Positions 8,385 to 15,943 of a stretch of 64,000 nucleotides of DNA are shown here, one piece after another; the stretch's first letter is position 1, and each line of letters begins with the position of its first letter. Source of the DNA: Natrinema pellirubrum DSM 15624 (GTDB lineage: Archaea > Halobacteriota > Halobacteria > Halobacteriales > Natrialbaceae); the NCBI RefSeq assembly GCF_000230735.2, contig NC_019962.1, positions 2,914,001 to 2,978,000 on the forward strand. Reading direction: 5' to 3'. Under the pieces are notes generated by a model, which had not been told where the DNA came from, ran no database searches, and saw nothing but the letters and a program-made list of their open reading frames with translations. Both the position numbers and the translations under genes were made by a program.

Positions 8385-9101
8385 CTACAGGAGCCGTCGG
8401 CACCGCCCGAGCGGCGGGAACCACAGCACTTCGTCCGCCGCGTCGTCCCTGACGGCGGGATGGAACGCGTCTGGAGTCCGGACCAGCGGCGACTGGAAGT
8501 CCCGACCGCGCATTCCGTTGACGGTCGCGCCGGCCGCGAGGCGCGTAAACGCCGGCAGGACGATCACGTCCGCGCCCTCGTAGCAGTCCGGCCCGTAGAG
8601 GAGGCAGGGTAACTTGCGGCCCTCGATCGACAGCGCGGGGTGGTCATGGCCGACGACGTACCGCTCGGCGCTTTCCACGGGGCGCTCGTGACCGTGACAG
8701 ATCACCGTCTCGCCACCGTCCGGCCGGTACTCGGGAACGGTCTGCCCCGAGAAGACCTCCCCGAGCATCGTATCGTGGTTGCCCGGCGTCACGACCAGCT
8801 CCGCACCGGCGTCCGCGACGGTCGCGACGACCGCCTCGAGGTCGCGCTCGAGGCCCCGTGGCAGCCGCGAAAACGAGTGGAGGAGGTCGCCCGCGACGAC
8901 GACCGTCGCCGGCGCGGTCGTCTCGAGTACCGCCGCGAGCCGGTCGCGAACGTCGGCTCCGTCGTCGATCGGCGCGTCGACGCTCGAGTCGGCAGCCTTG
9001 CCGAGATGGACGTCCGCGAGGACGAGCGTCTCGGTCGCCGGAAGGAAGATCGACCGGTCGTGGACGGCGAACGGAACGTCGACCTCGACGCCGTCGGTCA
9101 T
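8385..9101 (-). CDS. Metallophosphoesterase, calcineurin-like (archaeal MJ0037/ICC-like)
   Basis: The 238-residue protein has the dimetal phosphoesterase motifs in order: LADVHLGKAAD, GDLLHSFSR, TPGNHD, CHGHE and VVGHDHP. It resembles the short archaeal calcineurin-like family often encoded near Lhr helicases, so a nucleic acid or nucleotide phosphodiester substrate is possible. Its start overlaps the artA stop by 4 bp (ATGA on the minus strand, 9098-9101), so it is the second gene of an artA-led operon. Any functional link to the sortase is unproven. Confidence 0.9.
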   Translation of the reverse strand: MTDGVEVDVPFAVHDRSIFLPATETLVLADVHLGKAADSSVDAPIDDGADVRDRLAAVLETTAPATVVVAGDLLHSFSRLPRGLERDLEAVVATVADAGAELVVTPGNHDTMLGEVFSGQTVPEYRPDGGETVICHGHERPVESAERYVVGHDHPALSIEGRKLPCLLYGPDCYEGADVIVLPAFTRLAAGATVNGMRGRDFQSPLVRTPDAFHPAVRDDAADEVLWFPPLGRCRRLL

Positions 9102-10165
9102 CGATCCGCGTCGTCGTCCACGGCCGGTCCGCTATCGTGGTCGGCGGACGCGCCCGCGTCAGTTCGCGCACCGCCGTCGGCCCGCATCTCCTGTCCCAGG
9201 GCGTCTGCGAGGTCGTACTCCGTGCCGGTCAGGATGTAGAGGACGTCCTCGAGGGGTTCCAGCACCTCCGGGAGGATGCGGAGGACGAGGTAGGTGATAC
9301 CCAGCAGGGCGACGATCGACAGCGACTGGGCGATGAAGTTGTGGGCGACGATGTAGGAGGTCCGGTCGGCCGGCGCGCCCATGAACTCCGTCGCGATGGT
9401 GACGAAGATATCCTGCTGGAACCAGCCCCACGGCGAAGCCAGCCCGATGAAGACGTTCCGGACGAGGTTCAGGAACCAGATGACGCCGACCGCGAGCGGG
9501 AAGGCAACCGCCTTCCGCTTGAGCGGCGCTTTGACGGCGGCGATGAGGCCGCCGAAGATGGCCATGCTCCCGATGCCCGTACAGGCCGTGATGATGTAGG
9601 TCGTCCGGCCGGTCACCGTCTCGTCGGGATCGAAGGCAAAGCGGCTCTGATAGCCGTTTGCCCCCTCCTCGAGGCCGGGGCTGTGGCCGAGCAGCTCCAT
9701 CCCGAAGTGGGTCTGGGCGGCGGTCGTCTCGATCAACCACGTGCGGACGACCGGAATCGTCTCGACGGGCAGGTAGATCAGCCCCATGAACGCGACGGCC
9801 TTCGAGAGCAGGAGCAGCGACTCCCGGCCGGTGGCAAGCAGATAACCGGTGTAGGCACACAGCGGCAGCGCTGCCACCGTCAGCAGCGTCTCGATCGGGC
9901 TCTTGACCTCGAGGTAGTAGTGGGGAGCAAGCGTCAGCCAAAAGACGCCGAAGACGACCCACGCGCCCGCTGCGAGGTATCGTGCGGGATCGGTAGCCCC
10001 GTACCATTGGATGACGGCCGCGACGACGAACGCGCCGATCGCGGTCCAGGCGAGGGCGTCCGACAGGGGAACGGATCCGATACTCATCGAGAGTACCGTC
10101 GCGGATCCCGCCACGGGGTCGACAACCGCACCGGGGGCTGCGGTCGTCACTGGGAGGGGCGACAT
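9098..10165 (-). CDS. artA: Archaeosortase A, membrane cysteine transpeptidase-like
   Basis: This is a polytopic membrane protein of the exosortase/archaeosortase family, which processes C-terminal PGF-CTERM tripartite tails of surface proteins and attaches lipid. Visible catalytic elements are the Cys in YIITACTGIGSMA (Cys195), the Arg in NLVRNVFIG (Arg236) and a His in SYIVAHNF (His275). A highly acidic cytosolic tail follows the last helix. The ATG at 10165 gives 355 aa. An internal ATG at 10087 gives 329 aa and removes a poorly hydrophobic N-terminus, so it may be the true start. No PGF-CTERM substrate is recognised in this window. Confidence 0.92.
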   Translation of the reverse strand: MSPLPVTTAAPGAVVDPVAGSATVLSMSIGSVPLSDALAWTAIGAFVVAAVIQWYGATDPARYLAAGAWVVFGVFWLTLAPHYYLEVKSPIETLLTVAALPLCAYTGYLLATGRESLLLLSKAVAFMGLIYLPVETIPVVRTWLIETTAAQTHFGMELLGHSPGLEEGANGYQSRFAFDPDETVTGRTTYIITACTGIGSMAIFGGLIAAVKAPLKRKAVAFPLAVGVIWFLNLVRNVFIGLASPWGWFQQDIFVTIATEFMGAPADRTSYIVAHNFIAQSLSIVALLGITYLVLRILPEVLEPLEDVLYILTGTEYDLADALGQEMRADGGARTDAGASADHDSGPAVDDDADR

Positions 10166-10300
10166 AGTCACGTAATCCCGAGGGACTCTCGCGCTATCAA
10201 CTTGACGCCTCGCGGTCGCTTTCCAGTCCGGCGAGACGCGGCGGCCGACCGACGGTGCGACCGCGTACCTTTTTGCATCGCTCCCGCTAACCATCGACAT

Positions 10301-11080
10301 ATGGTCGACGTCCTCGACAACAAGCGCACCGCGACGCGGTTTCGGATCCTCGTCCAGATCGCGGAACGCCAGCCCGCGGTCAGCCAGGGGGAGATCGCCG
10401 GGGAAGTCGGCGTGACGAGTCAGGCGGTCAGCGAGTACATCCGGGAACTCGTCGATGACAGTCTCGTCGAGAAGGAGGGCCGGTCGCGATATCACGTCAC
10501 CAACGAAGGCGTCGACTGGCTGTTCCGGACCGCCGACGACATCCGCCGGTTCGCCGACCACGTAACCGGCGACATCCTCGGGGCGATGAGCGAGGCCGCC
10601 TACATCGCGACCGACGACATCGAGGAGGGTGATACCGTCTCGCTGTCGGTGAAAAACGGGCTCCTCCACGCGACGCCCGGCGAGGAGGGACCGGCGACCG
10701 GCGTCGCGACCACGGACGCCGCGGCCGGCACCGATGTCGGCGTCACCAGCTTCGAGGGCGTCATGGACTTAGAGCCCGGCTCGGTGACCGTCCTGCAGGT
10801 TCCCGGTGTCCGGACCGGCGGGAGCCGCGCGATCGAGTCCGACACCGTCGCCGACCGCTGTACCGACGCCGACCTCGTCGTCGCTGCCGGCGTCGAAGCG
10901 ATCGTCGCCTGTCGGGAGGCCGGGACCGATCCGACGGTCACGTTCGCCGCGGGCTCCGTCGCCGCCGACGGGGCCAAGCGCGGGCTCGATGTGACGGCCG
11001 TCGCCACGACCAACGAGGTCGGCCGAGTCACCGACGCGCTTCGCGACGCCGACGTCTCCTACGAAGTCCTCGAGGGCTAG
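10301..11080 (+). CDS. Winged-helix transcriptional regulator with C-terminal ligand-type domain
   Basis: The 259-residue protein has an N-terminal winged helix (residues ~8-75): RFRILVQIAERQPAVSQGEI, then GVTSQAVSEYIRELVDD as the recognition helix and a wing. The remaining ~180 residues form an alpha/beta region with no recognised catalytic motif (CREAGTDPTVTFAAGSVAAD). It is an archaeal MarR/TrmB-like regulator of a conserved but poorly characterised family. It is divergent from artA across 136 bp, so it may regulate artA, itself, or both. ATG at 10301, with a T-rich TATA-like CTTTTTGC about 28 nt upstream. Confidence 0.85.
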   Translation: MVDVLDNKRTATRFRILVQIAERQPAVSQGEIAGEVGVTSQAVSEYIRELVDDSLVEKEGRSRYHVTNEGVDWLFRTADDIRRFADHVTGDILGAMSEAAYIATDDIEEGDTVSLSVKNGLLHATPGEEGPATGVATTDAAAGTDVGVTSFEGVMDLEPGSVTVLQVPGVRTGGSRAIESDTVADRCTDADLVVAAGVEAIVACREAGTDPTVTFAAGSVAADGAKRGLDVTAVATTNEVGRVTDALRDADVSYEVLEG

Positions 11081-11341
11081 TCGCCGTCTACAGGCGTTCC
11101 CGATCGCGAACACCATTTCTCACCACCGACTGTCGGCACCGGCTGGTTCCACGAAGACGATTCGTCCGACTAGAAGCGATTGGTTACGCGAGCGGTTCGT
11201 CGAGCGACGCGACGGTCGTCCTCCCCGAGAACAGGCGCTCGAGCGGGTCCTCGCGGTGGACACGGAGTTAGACGACTGGCCGGTAGACCCTCGTCTCACA
11301 CACCAGCCGTAGAAATCGACCGGAACGCGTCGCAGCCCCGC

Positions 11342-12109
11342 CTAGCCGATGTAACGCAGGTCGTCGTCGGTCGGCACGTCCATCCCCTGTTGCTGTTCCA
11401 TTTCCTGGATCTTGCCGATGACCTCCTCCATCTCGTCGGCCCGTTCGTCCAGGGACTCGTAGTCGAGTTCGAAGCCGAGTACGGCTTCGAGGACCTCCAG
11501 TACCGCCCGGGCGCTTTTGGGATCGACGAGGTAGCCGCTGGTCTCGCCCATCAGGCAGGTCGCCTCGAAGCCGCGACGTTCGCCCAGGCCGAGCAGGAGT
11601 CCCGAGACGCCGACGATACCGCCCGCCGGCTCGTCCTCGCGGAACTCGACGCCCGCGTCCTCGAGTGCCTCGAGCAGCGACTCGTCGCTGACGGCGCCGA
11701 CGACCGCGTACTCCTCGATGAGTTCGCCCGTCGGGACGCCGCCTAACGCGTACACCTCGGTCGCACCGAACTCCTCGGCGACGTCGAGGAAGGCATCGGT
11801 CAGCGTGTAGTGGCCCGCGTTGCTCTGAGCCTGGTGGTCGCCGGTCAGAAGGAGGAAGTCACGACCGTCGGGGACCTCGACGGCGTGGATCTCGGCGCAG
11901 GTCAGCTCAGAGACGCCGTCCTCGACGCTGACCTGCGGCGGGAACTCGCGGGAGTAGAGCCGCCGGACGAGCGTACTCTCGCCCTCGAGTTCCTCGAGCA
12001 GATGTTCGACGGCCAGCGTGCCGACGTGTCCGACCCCGGGCAACCCCTCGACGAGAACGGGGTCGTCCAGTTCGACCTCGGCAACCGCGTCGATCTCGAG
12101 TTCGTCCAT
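11342..12109 (-). CDS. PAC2-family protein, proteasome assembly chaperone homolog
   Basis: The 255-residue protein has the PAC2 features LVEGLPGVGHVGTLAVEHLLE near the N-terminus and YALGGVPTGEL plus GVSGLLLGLGERRGF centrally. It is the archaeal PbaA/PbaB type, related to eukaryotic PAC1-PAC2 chaperones of 20S assembly; some archaeal members have other roles. It is the last gene of the L44e-S27e-aIF2alpha-Nop10 operon and starts 7 bp after the Nop10 stop. This placement is conserved in haloarchaea (from memory). The C-terminal helix ends MDVPTDDDLRYIG. Confidence 0.9.
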   Translation of the reverse strand: MDELEIDAVAEVELDDPVLVEGLPGVGHVGTLAVEHLLEELEGESTLVRRLYSREFPPQVSVEDGVSELTCAEIHAVEVPDGRDFLLLTGDHQAQSNAGHYTLTDAFLDVAEEFGATEVYALGGVPTGELIEEYAVVGAVSDESLLEALEDAGVEFREDEPAGGIVGVSGLLLGLGERRGFEATCLMGETSGYLVDPKSARAVLEVLEAVLGFELDYESLDERADEMEEVIGKIQEMEQQQGMDVPTDDDLRYIG

Positions 12110-12116
12110 ACCCCTA

Positions 12117-12296
12117 TCAGCGGTTGCGACGTTTAAGAGAGCGTCGGTACTCGCCATGGGGGTCCGCGGGGTCGAGCGGTGCCGGCGCGCTGTTTTCGGC
12201 GTCGGCACCACACTCCGGACAGGTCGAAGAAAGCGTATACACCGGGCGATCGTGGACGTCCTGCCACGCCGAACACACCCGGATGTCCGATTTCAT
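12117..12296 (-). CDS. nop10: H/ACA ribonucleoprotein protein Nop10 (59 aa)
   Basis: Translation of the complement from the ATG at 12296 begins [20 protein letters not shown], continues [19 protein letters not shown], and ends [17 protein letters not shown]. The PxDPxGEYRRxLKR tail is the Nop10 signature that binds Cbf5 in the H/ACA pseudouridylation RNP. Only the second CxxC zinc half-site (CPEC) is complete; the first is reduced to one Cys, unlike methanogen or Pyrococcus Nop10. Its start overlaps the aIF2alpha stop by 4 bp (ATGA). This also explains why no other frame is used between 12110 and 12293. Confidence 0.95.
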   Translation of the reverse strand: MKSDIRVCSAWQDVHDRPVYTLSSTCPECGADAENSAPAPLDPADPHGEYRRSLKRRNR

Positions 12297-13093
12297 TCGT
12301 CGTCGGTGCGTCGCTCGCGGTGGTACTCGCCCGCACCGCCGTGGCCCTCGATCGCGGCGATCGCTCGATCGGCGCTTTCCTCGAGTTCGGATTCGGCAGT
12401 CTTGTAGTTCGGTGCTTGCACCTCGATGCGGTACTCGGGCGCGCCGACGTAGCTTACTTCGAGGTCGACCTCCTCGGGCACCGTACCGTTGCCCTCGGCG
12501 GCTTCCAGCGCCTCGCGGATCCCGTCGACGCCGCTTGGCGATGGGTTCTCGAGGTCGACGTAGCCGGTGACGTTGACGTACGGCACCGAGACGTTCTCGC
12601 GTGCGGTGTCGACGATCGCCTCGATCTCGTCGCCGTCGAGGTCAGTGTCCTCGAGGGCCTCTTCGCCGTGGATGGCGGCCTGTTTGAAGCCGTCGTAGAG
12701 GCCGCCGTGGGCCGCGATCAGTTCGTTCGCGATCGCGGTGTAGACCTCGTCGTCGATCTCCTCGCCGAAGGCCAGTTCCATCCAGTTGTCGGCCTTCTGC
12801 TCGTTTTTCCACTCCTGGATCTTATCGGAGCGCTGGTGATCGTTGACGTCTTTCAGCGAGAGGTCGATCTGCTGGGAGCCCTCGTCGACATCGAGGACCT
12901 TACAGACGACGATCTGTCCCTCGCGGACGTGGTCGCGGACGTTCTTGATCCAGCCGCTGGCGACCTCGGAGATGTGGATCAGTCCGCGTTTCTCCTCGTA
13001 CTCCTCGAGATCGACGAAGACGCCGAAGTCCTCGATCTCGTCGATCTTGCCGACGACGAGTTCGCCGGGGTCGGGCCAGCCGCTGTATTTCAT
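12293..13093 (-). CDS. eif2a: Translation initiation factor aIF2 subunit alpha
   Basis: The 266-residue protein has an N-terminal S1 domain (residues ~8-84) with [20 protein letters not shown] and [16 protein letters not shown], then the helical domain and the C-terminal alpha/beta domain that contacts the gamma subunit. The Ser-containing loop region of eukaryotic eIF2alpha is not conserved. It delivers initiator tRNA-Met to the ribosome together with the beta and gamma subunits. It overlaps the S27e gene by 4 bp upstream and Nop10 by 4 bp downstream. The initiator tRNA gene lies 1.6 kb away. Confidence 0.96.
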   Translation of the reverse strand: MKYSGWPDPGELVVGKIDEIEDFGVFVDLEEYEEKRGLIHISEVASGWIKNVRDHVREGQIVVCKVLDVDEGSQQIDLSLKDVNDHQRSDKIQEWKNEQKADNWMELAFGEEIDDEVYTAIANELIAAHGGLYDGFKQAAIHGEEALEDTDLDGDEIEAIVDTARENVSVPYVNVTGYVDLENPSPSGVDGIREALEAAEGNGTVPEEVDLEVSYVGAPEYRIEVQAPNYKTAESELEESADRAIAAIEGHGGAGEYHRERRTDDE

Positions 13094-13263
13094 CGTGACT
13101 CGACTGTCTCGACGATCTCGTGGTCGATCTCGGCGTTGCCGCCGGTCGGTCGGGCGAGCGTCGTGCCACAGACGGCACAGGCGACCTCCGTGGAGGCCTT
13201 GCCGAAGACGGTCTGTTCGTTCTCGCAGTCACTGCATCGGACGCTGTAGAAATTTCCTGCCAT
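13090..13263 (-). CDS. rps27e: 30S ribosomal protein S27e
   Basis: The 57-residue zinc ribbon begins [20 protein letters not shown], with a second CxxC (CAVC, residues 29-32) and the family ending [17 protein letters not shown]. The start is the ATG complementary to 13261-13263; the longer frame upstream runs into the L44e gene and is not needed. It lies 5 bp after the L44e stop and overlaps aIF2alpha by 4 bp. Confidence 0.96.
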   Translation of the reverse strand: MAGNFYSVRCSDCENEQTVFGKASTEVACAVCGTTLARPTGGNAEIDHEIVETVESR

Positions 13264-13268
13264 TGGTA

Positions 13269-13550
13269 TCACTCCTGGAACTCGAGTCGGCCGGCGCGCC
13301 ATCCCTCGCGGAGGTGGGCCTTGCCGCACTCGCTGCAGCGGTATTTGAGGTCGGTCTTTTTCGTGGGCTTTTCGCCGGCGGGCACCTTCGAGAAGCGACC
13401 GGAGTTACCGATCGACGAGGAGTTTCGCCGGGTGCGGCGAGCGTCCCATTTCAGTCCCGAGGAACGGCCGGTTCGGGACTTCTCGACTTCGTGTTCGTGG
13501 TGTTCGTTGCAGTGCGGGCAGTACGTATTGAAGCGGCGTGGCATCTGCAT
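13269..13550 (-). CDS. rpl44e: 50S ribosomal protein L44e
   Basis: The 93-residue protein begins [20 protein letters not shown] and ends [20 protein letters not shown] plus LEFQE, nearly the text of Haloarcula L44e as I remember it. The two CxxC pairs form the zinc site near the ribosomal E site. It is the first gene of the operon. A second ATG two codons in is possible, but MQMPRRF is the start I recall for haloarchaeal L44e. Confidence 0.97.
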   Translation of the reverse strand: MQMPRRFNTYCPHCNEHHEHEVEKSRTGRSSGLKWDARRTRRNSSSIGNSGRFSKVPAGEKPTKKTDLKYRCSECGKAHLREGWRAGRLEFQE

Positions 13551-13585
13551 GGTTATCTCACTTGGCGTGGGCTAAGACACCGCTG

Positions 13586-13592
13586 TTTAAAA
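13586..13592 (-). promoter_or_regulatory. TATA box of the L44e operon
   Basis: Read on the minus strand the site is TTTTAAA, within GGTTTTAAAC. It predicts a start site near 13563 and a leader of about 12 nt before the L44e ATG at 13550. Confidence 0.5.
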
Positions 13593-13685
13593 CCCGTTTG
13601 GTTCGTCCCCGTCGCCGCCGGCCGTCGGTTCCACAATTGGTCGTCGAGTCGGCCCCGAACGGATCGACACTACCGCTCCGAAGCG

Positions 13686-13691
13686 TTTAAT
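13686..13691 (+). promoter_or_regulatory. TATA box for the gene at 13716
   Basis: TTTAAT is centred about 27 nt upstream of the ATG at 13716, as expected for a leaderless mRNA. It lies back to back with the L44e promoter. Confidence 0.45.
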
Positions 13692-13715
13692 CGTCTCTCC
13701 TGTGAACGCTCGCGT

Positions 13716-13994
13716 ATGAAACAGCTCATCATCCACGGCGATCCCGGCATCCGCAACGGGGCCATCGTTCGGTACGAGGGGGACGAGGGGGAGGCCGAGG
13801 TGGTCTGTTTCGGGATCAACCGCAACGGCGAGTACCACGGTCCCGATCGGGTCCAGCTCTGGTGTACCGTCGGCGACGAGGACGAGTACGAGGACTACGA
13901 GAAGCGAAACTTCACGCCACATTTCCTCGACGTCGATCGGGTCGACGCCGACGACGTCGAGGTCGTCCGGGCGAAAAGCGACCTCGCGATCTGA
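13716..13994 (+). CDS. HAH_0734-family small acidic protein (92 aa)
   Basis: The protein begins MKQLIIHGDPGIRNGAIVRY and is a compact beta-rich acidic protein with a run of Glu/Asp/Tyr (GDEDEYEDYEKRNF). I recognise it from memory as the haloarchaeal conserved HAH_0734 family, found beside the L44e operon. It has no signal peptide or membrane segment. Function unknown; the location suggests a translation-related role, which is only inference. Confidence 0.82.
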   Translation: MKQLIIHGDPGIRNGAIVRYEGDEGEAEVVCFGINRNGEYHGPDRVQLWCTVGDEDEYEDYEKRNFTPHFLDVDRVDADDVEVVRAKSDLAI

Positions 13995-14167
13995 TCGGGC
14001 CGGGCGAGCGGCCGCGCGTCGTCCCTCGAACATCGTCGCAGTCCTGCCGATCCGGCCGACGGAACCGAGCGGCGATCAGTTATTTTTGGTGACTGTCAGC
14101 TTTACGGATCGATCGCAAAAGGGAAATCGTTGCCGCCGACACTGGGGAGTACGCTCGAGCATCCACG

Positions 14168-14614
14168 ATGAGTGATTCCCTCACAGAGGCCGTCCGGACG
14201 CGGGCTCGAGCCCTTCTTTCGACGACGCGGTTCGGGCAGTTCGTCGGCGTCGGGGCAGTCGGCGCGACCGTCGACAACGTCGTGCTGGTCCTGTTGGTCG
14301 AGGCCACGTTCCTCGGGCCGGTCGTCGCGAAGCTCCTCTCCTGGGAACTCGGGATCGCGGTCATCTTCGCGATCAACGAGCGATGGACCTTCTCGGAGTA
14401 CGGGGAAGTCGGGCTGGGGCCGCTGGTGAGGCGGTTCCTGCGATCGAACGTCGTTCGCTTTGGCGGCTTTCTCGTGACGCTTGCCGTGTTGACACTGCTG
14501 GTCCGTCGCTACGCGATCTGGTACGTCGCGGCGAACGTGGTTGGCATCGGCGTCGGCTTCTTCGTCAACTACACCTGTGAGAGTCTCTACACGTGGCAGG
14601 TCCACCAGGACTAA
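14168..14614 (+). CDS. GtrA-family membrane protein
   Basis: The 148-residue protein has four predicted membrane helices with the GtrA-like start RFGQFVGVGAVGATVDNVVL and the hallmark FAINERWTFSEYG between helices 2 and 3. The last helix contains GFFVNYTCESLYTW. GtrA proteins are proposed flippases for polyprenyl-linked sugars in cell-surface glycan synthesis. Here it stands alone upstream of tRNA-iMet; glycan genes occur 30 kb away. Length and topology are normal. Confidence 0.88.
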   Translation: MSDSLTEAVRTRARALLSTTRFGQFVGVGAVGATVDNVVLVLLVEATFLGPVVAKLLSWELGIAVIFAINERWTFSEYGEVGLGPLVRRFLRSNVVRFGGFLVTLAVLTLLVRRYAIWYVAANVVGIGVGFFVNYTCESLYTWQVHQD

Positions 14615-14650
14615 CGGTAGAAACCCGCATACGGCGACCGAATCACAACC

Positions 14651-14658
14651 CTTAACTA
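14651..14658 (+). promoter_or_regulatory. TATA box of tRNA-iMet
   Basis: CTTAACTA lies about 26 nt upstream of the first base of the mature tRNA at 14681. Confidence 0.45.
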
Positions 14659-14680
14659 GCACACTCGGGTATGAACTGGT

Positions 14681-14755
14681 AGCGGGATGGGATAGCCAGG
14701 AGATTCCGGCGGGCTCATAACCCGCAGATCGGTAGTTCAAATCTACCTCCCGCTA
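14681..14755 (+). tRNA. Initiator tRNA-Met (CAU)
   Basis: The 75-base gene folds into a full cloverleaf. The acceptor arm pairs AGCGGGA with TCCCGCT followed by A73. The anticodon stem is GCGGG/CCCGC around the loop CTCATAA (anticodon CAT). The T arm is GGTAG-TTCAAAT-CTACC. The three consecutive G-C pairs next to the anticodon loop and the A1-T72 pair are hallmarks of archaeal initiators, so this is not elongator Met or Ile2. There is no intron, and CCA is not encoded. The 3' end is repeated in degenerate form downstream. Confidence 0.96.
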
Positions 14756-14801
14756 TACTTCTGACGCGAGCAAGTTCGCGAGCGTCGAGTTATAGCACGG
14801 C

Positions 14802-14870
14802 GGTAGTTTGAACCAGACAGCACTCGAGCAAAGCGAGCGTGCTGGCGTGGTTCAAATCTACCTCCCGCTA
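14802..14870 (+). repeat. Degenerate repeat, copy 1, ending in a tRNA-iMet 3' copy
   Basis: Bases 14848-14870 match the tRNA 3' end (14733-14755) at 22 of 23 positions, including TTCAAATCTACCTCCCGCTA. The 5' part reads GGTAGTTTGAACCAGACAGC, followed by an imperfect hairpin GCACTCG...CGAGCGTGC. Confidence 0.65.
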
Positions 14871-14941
14871 CTTTTCAGGGATTCAACGACGAACAACGAG
14901 CATAGCAAGGAGTGAGTCCTGAATCCCGGACAATACGACGA

Positions 14942-15005
14942 GTATATTTGAACCGGACAGCGCTCGAGCGAAGTGCGAGCGTTGGTTCAAATCTCTCCCC
15001 TGGTA
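14942..15005 (+). repeat. Degenerate repeat, copy 2
   Basis: The block shares TTTGAACC(A/G)GACAGC, the CGCTCGAGCGAA...GCGAGCG hairpin and GGTTCAAATCT with copy 1. Its acceptor-like end has decayed to CTCCCCTGGTA. Confidence 0.55.
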
Positions 15006-15160
15006 TTCTGTACTGACCGACTCCGCGAGTGACGGTATCGCACGGTGAGCGCTCGACATCGGAAGCATCGTTCCGACCGTAGTTCGAATCCCGGCCGCGA
15101 GCCGCCATTGCGGCCGTGGTCGAACCCCTGTTCTCCGCTCGAAGCGGTCGAACGGCGGGT

Positions 15161-15937
15161 CTACGGCTCTTCGGCGAGGTAATCACGGAGCCGGCGGCCC
15201 TGCGGGTAGGTGAACGTGACCGTCCCGTGGAGGACCGACGGCGTCGAGAGGGGGTCGACGGGAGCGAACCGCTGGAACCCCGACTCCGCGGGAAAATCGA
15301 AGTCGATGCGATCGACGTCGGCCTCGTACAGTTCGCTGACGAAGGGGATCGGGAACTCGAGGAGTTCGCTGATCTGTGCGCGGCTCCCCGTCGGGTCCGG
15401 AAGCTGCCGGTGGGCGTAGTAGTGGAGGTGGCCGGTGAGCGTGTCGATTTGATCGTCACCGACGCTCGCTTCGGCTTCGATGACTGGCTCGCCGTCGACC
15501 GAGAGCGTCGAGACGAGTTCGTCGCCGTCCTCCTCCCAGGTACACGAGCCGGGACGGGTCGGGATGCCGGCGCTTTCGCGGGTATACGCCTGCAGCTGGG
15601 GCGAATCGGTCCAGTAGCCCACCCAAAACCGGCCAGGAATCGGTAGTTCGCCCTGCGCGGCACTGACCGCGCGGCTATCGTGATCGGCAATTTCGACCGT
15701 CAGATAGGTCAGGGTGTACGGATCGAGGTGCGCCGTCTGCTCGGCCGACGGCACGCGATACATGTTCATCTGGACGAGCCCGTTCGGGTGCGGCTCGAGG
15801 CCGGGCGGCAGCGCCGCCGCGAGGACCTCGGGGTCGGCCTCGTAGCCGACGATGAGCATCCGCGCGTTCTTGATGAGCTGTGGCGGCGACACGGCCGTTC
15901 CCTCAAGGGGATCGGCGGGGAAGTCGTGGTCAGTCAT
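15161..15937 (-). CDS. Acetoacetate decarboxylase-like protein (ADC superfamily)
   Basis: The 258-residue protein matches the ADC-like fold: an N-terminal AALPPGLEPHPNGLVQMNMY, a central VEIADHDSRAVSAAQGELPI, and a C-terminal beta-barrel ending FTYPQGRRLRDYLAEE. The catalytic Lys environment (EPKK) of clostridial acetoacetate decarboxylase is not visible, so the activity is likely something else, for example hydrolysis or cyclisation as in other ADC-superfamily members. It starts 6 bp after the stop of the alpha/beta hydrolase gene, forming a two-gene operon. Confidence 0.8.
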   Translation of the reverse strand: MTDHDFPADPLEGTAVSPPQLIKNARMLIVGYEADPEVLAAALPPGLEPHPNGLVQMNMYRVPSAEQTAHLDPYTLTYLTVEIADHDSRAVSAAQGELPIPGRFWVGYWTDSPQLQAYTRESAGIPTRPGSCTWEEDGDELVSTLSVDGEPVIEAEASVGDDQIDTLTGHLHYYAHRQLPDPTGSRAQISELLEFPIPFVSELYEADVDRIDFDFPAESGFQRFAPVDPLSTPSVLHGTVTFTYPQGRRLRDYLAEEP

Positions 15938-15943
15938 GAACGA

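Larger units (their letters stand above)
14756..15160. other. Gene-free 405 bp with degenerate tRNA-derived repeats
   Basis: No convincing gene is present between tRNA-iMet and the decarboxylase-like gene. The stretch holds at least two related blocks (14802-14870 and 14942-15005). Each begins with a TTTGAACC-type motif, contains a CTCGAGC...GCGAGCG hairpin, and ends with a copy of the tRNA T-arm/acceptor sequence. These may be remains of integration events at the tRNA 3' end. Confidence 0.6.

Noticed and set aside
8858-10300. Upstream extension of the winged-helix gene at 10301
   Set aside because: It overlaps the minus-strand phosphoesterase and artA; the winged helix begins at the ATG at 10301.
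14802-15005. Additional tRNA genes
   Set aside because: Only T-arm and acceptor parts are present; no D-arm or anticodon arm can be formed.
14875-15690. A 271-codon minus-strand frame across the tRNA repeats
   Set aside because: It is mostly a Ser/Arg-rich shadow of the ADC-like gene and has no start signal.
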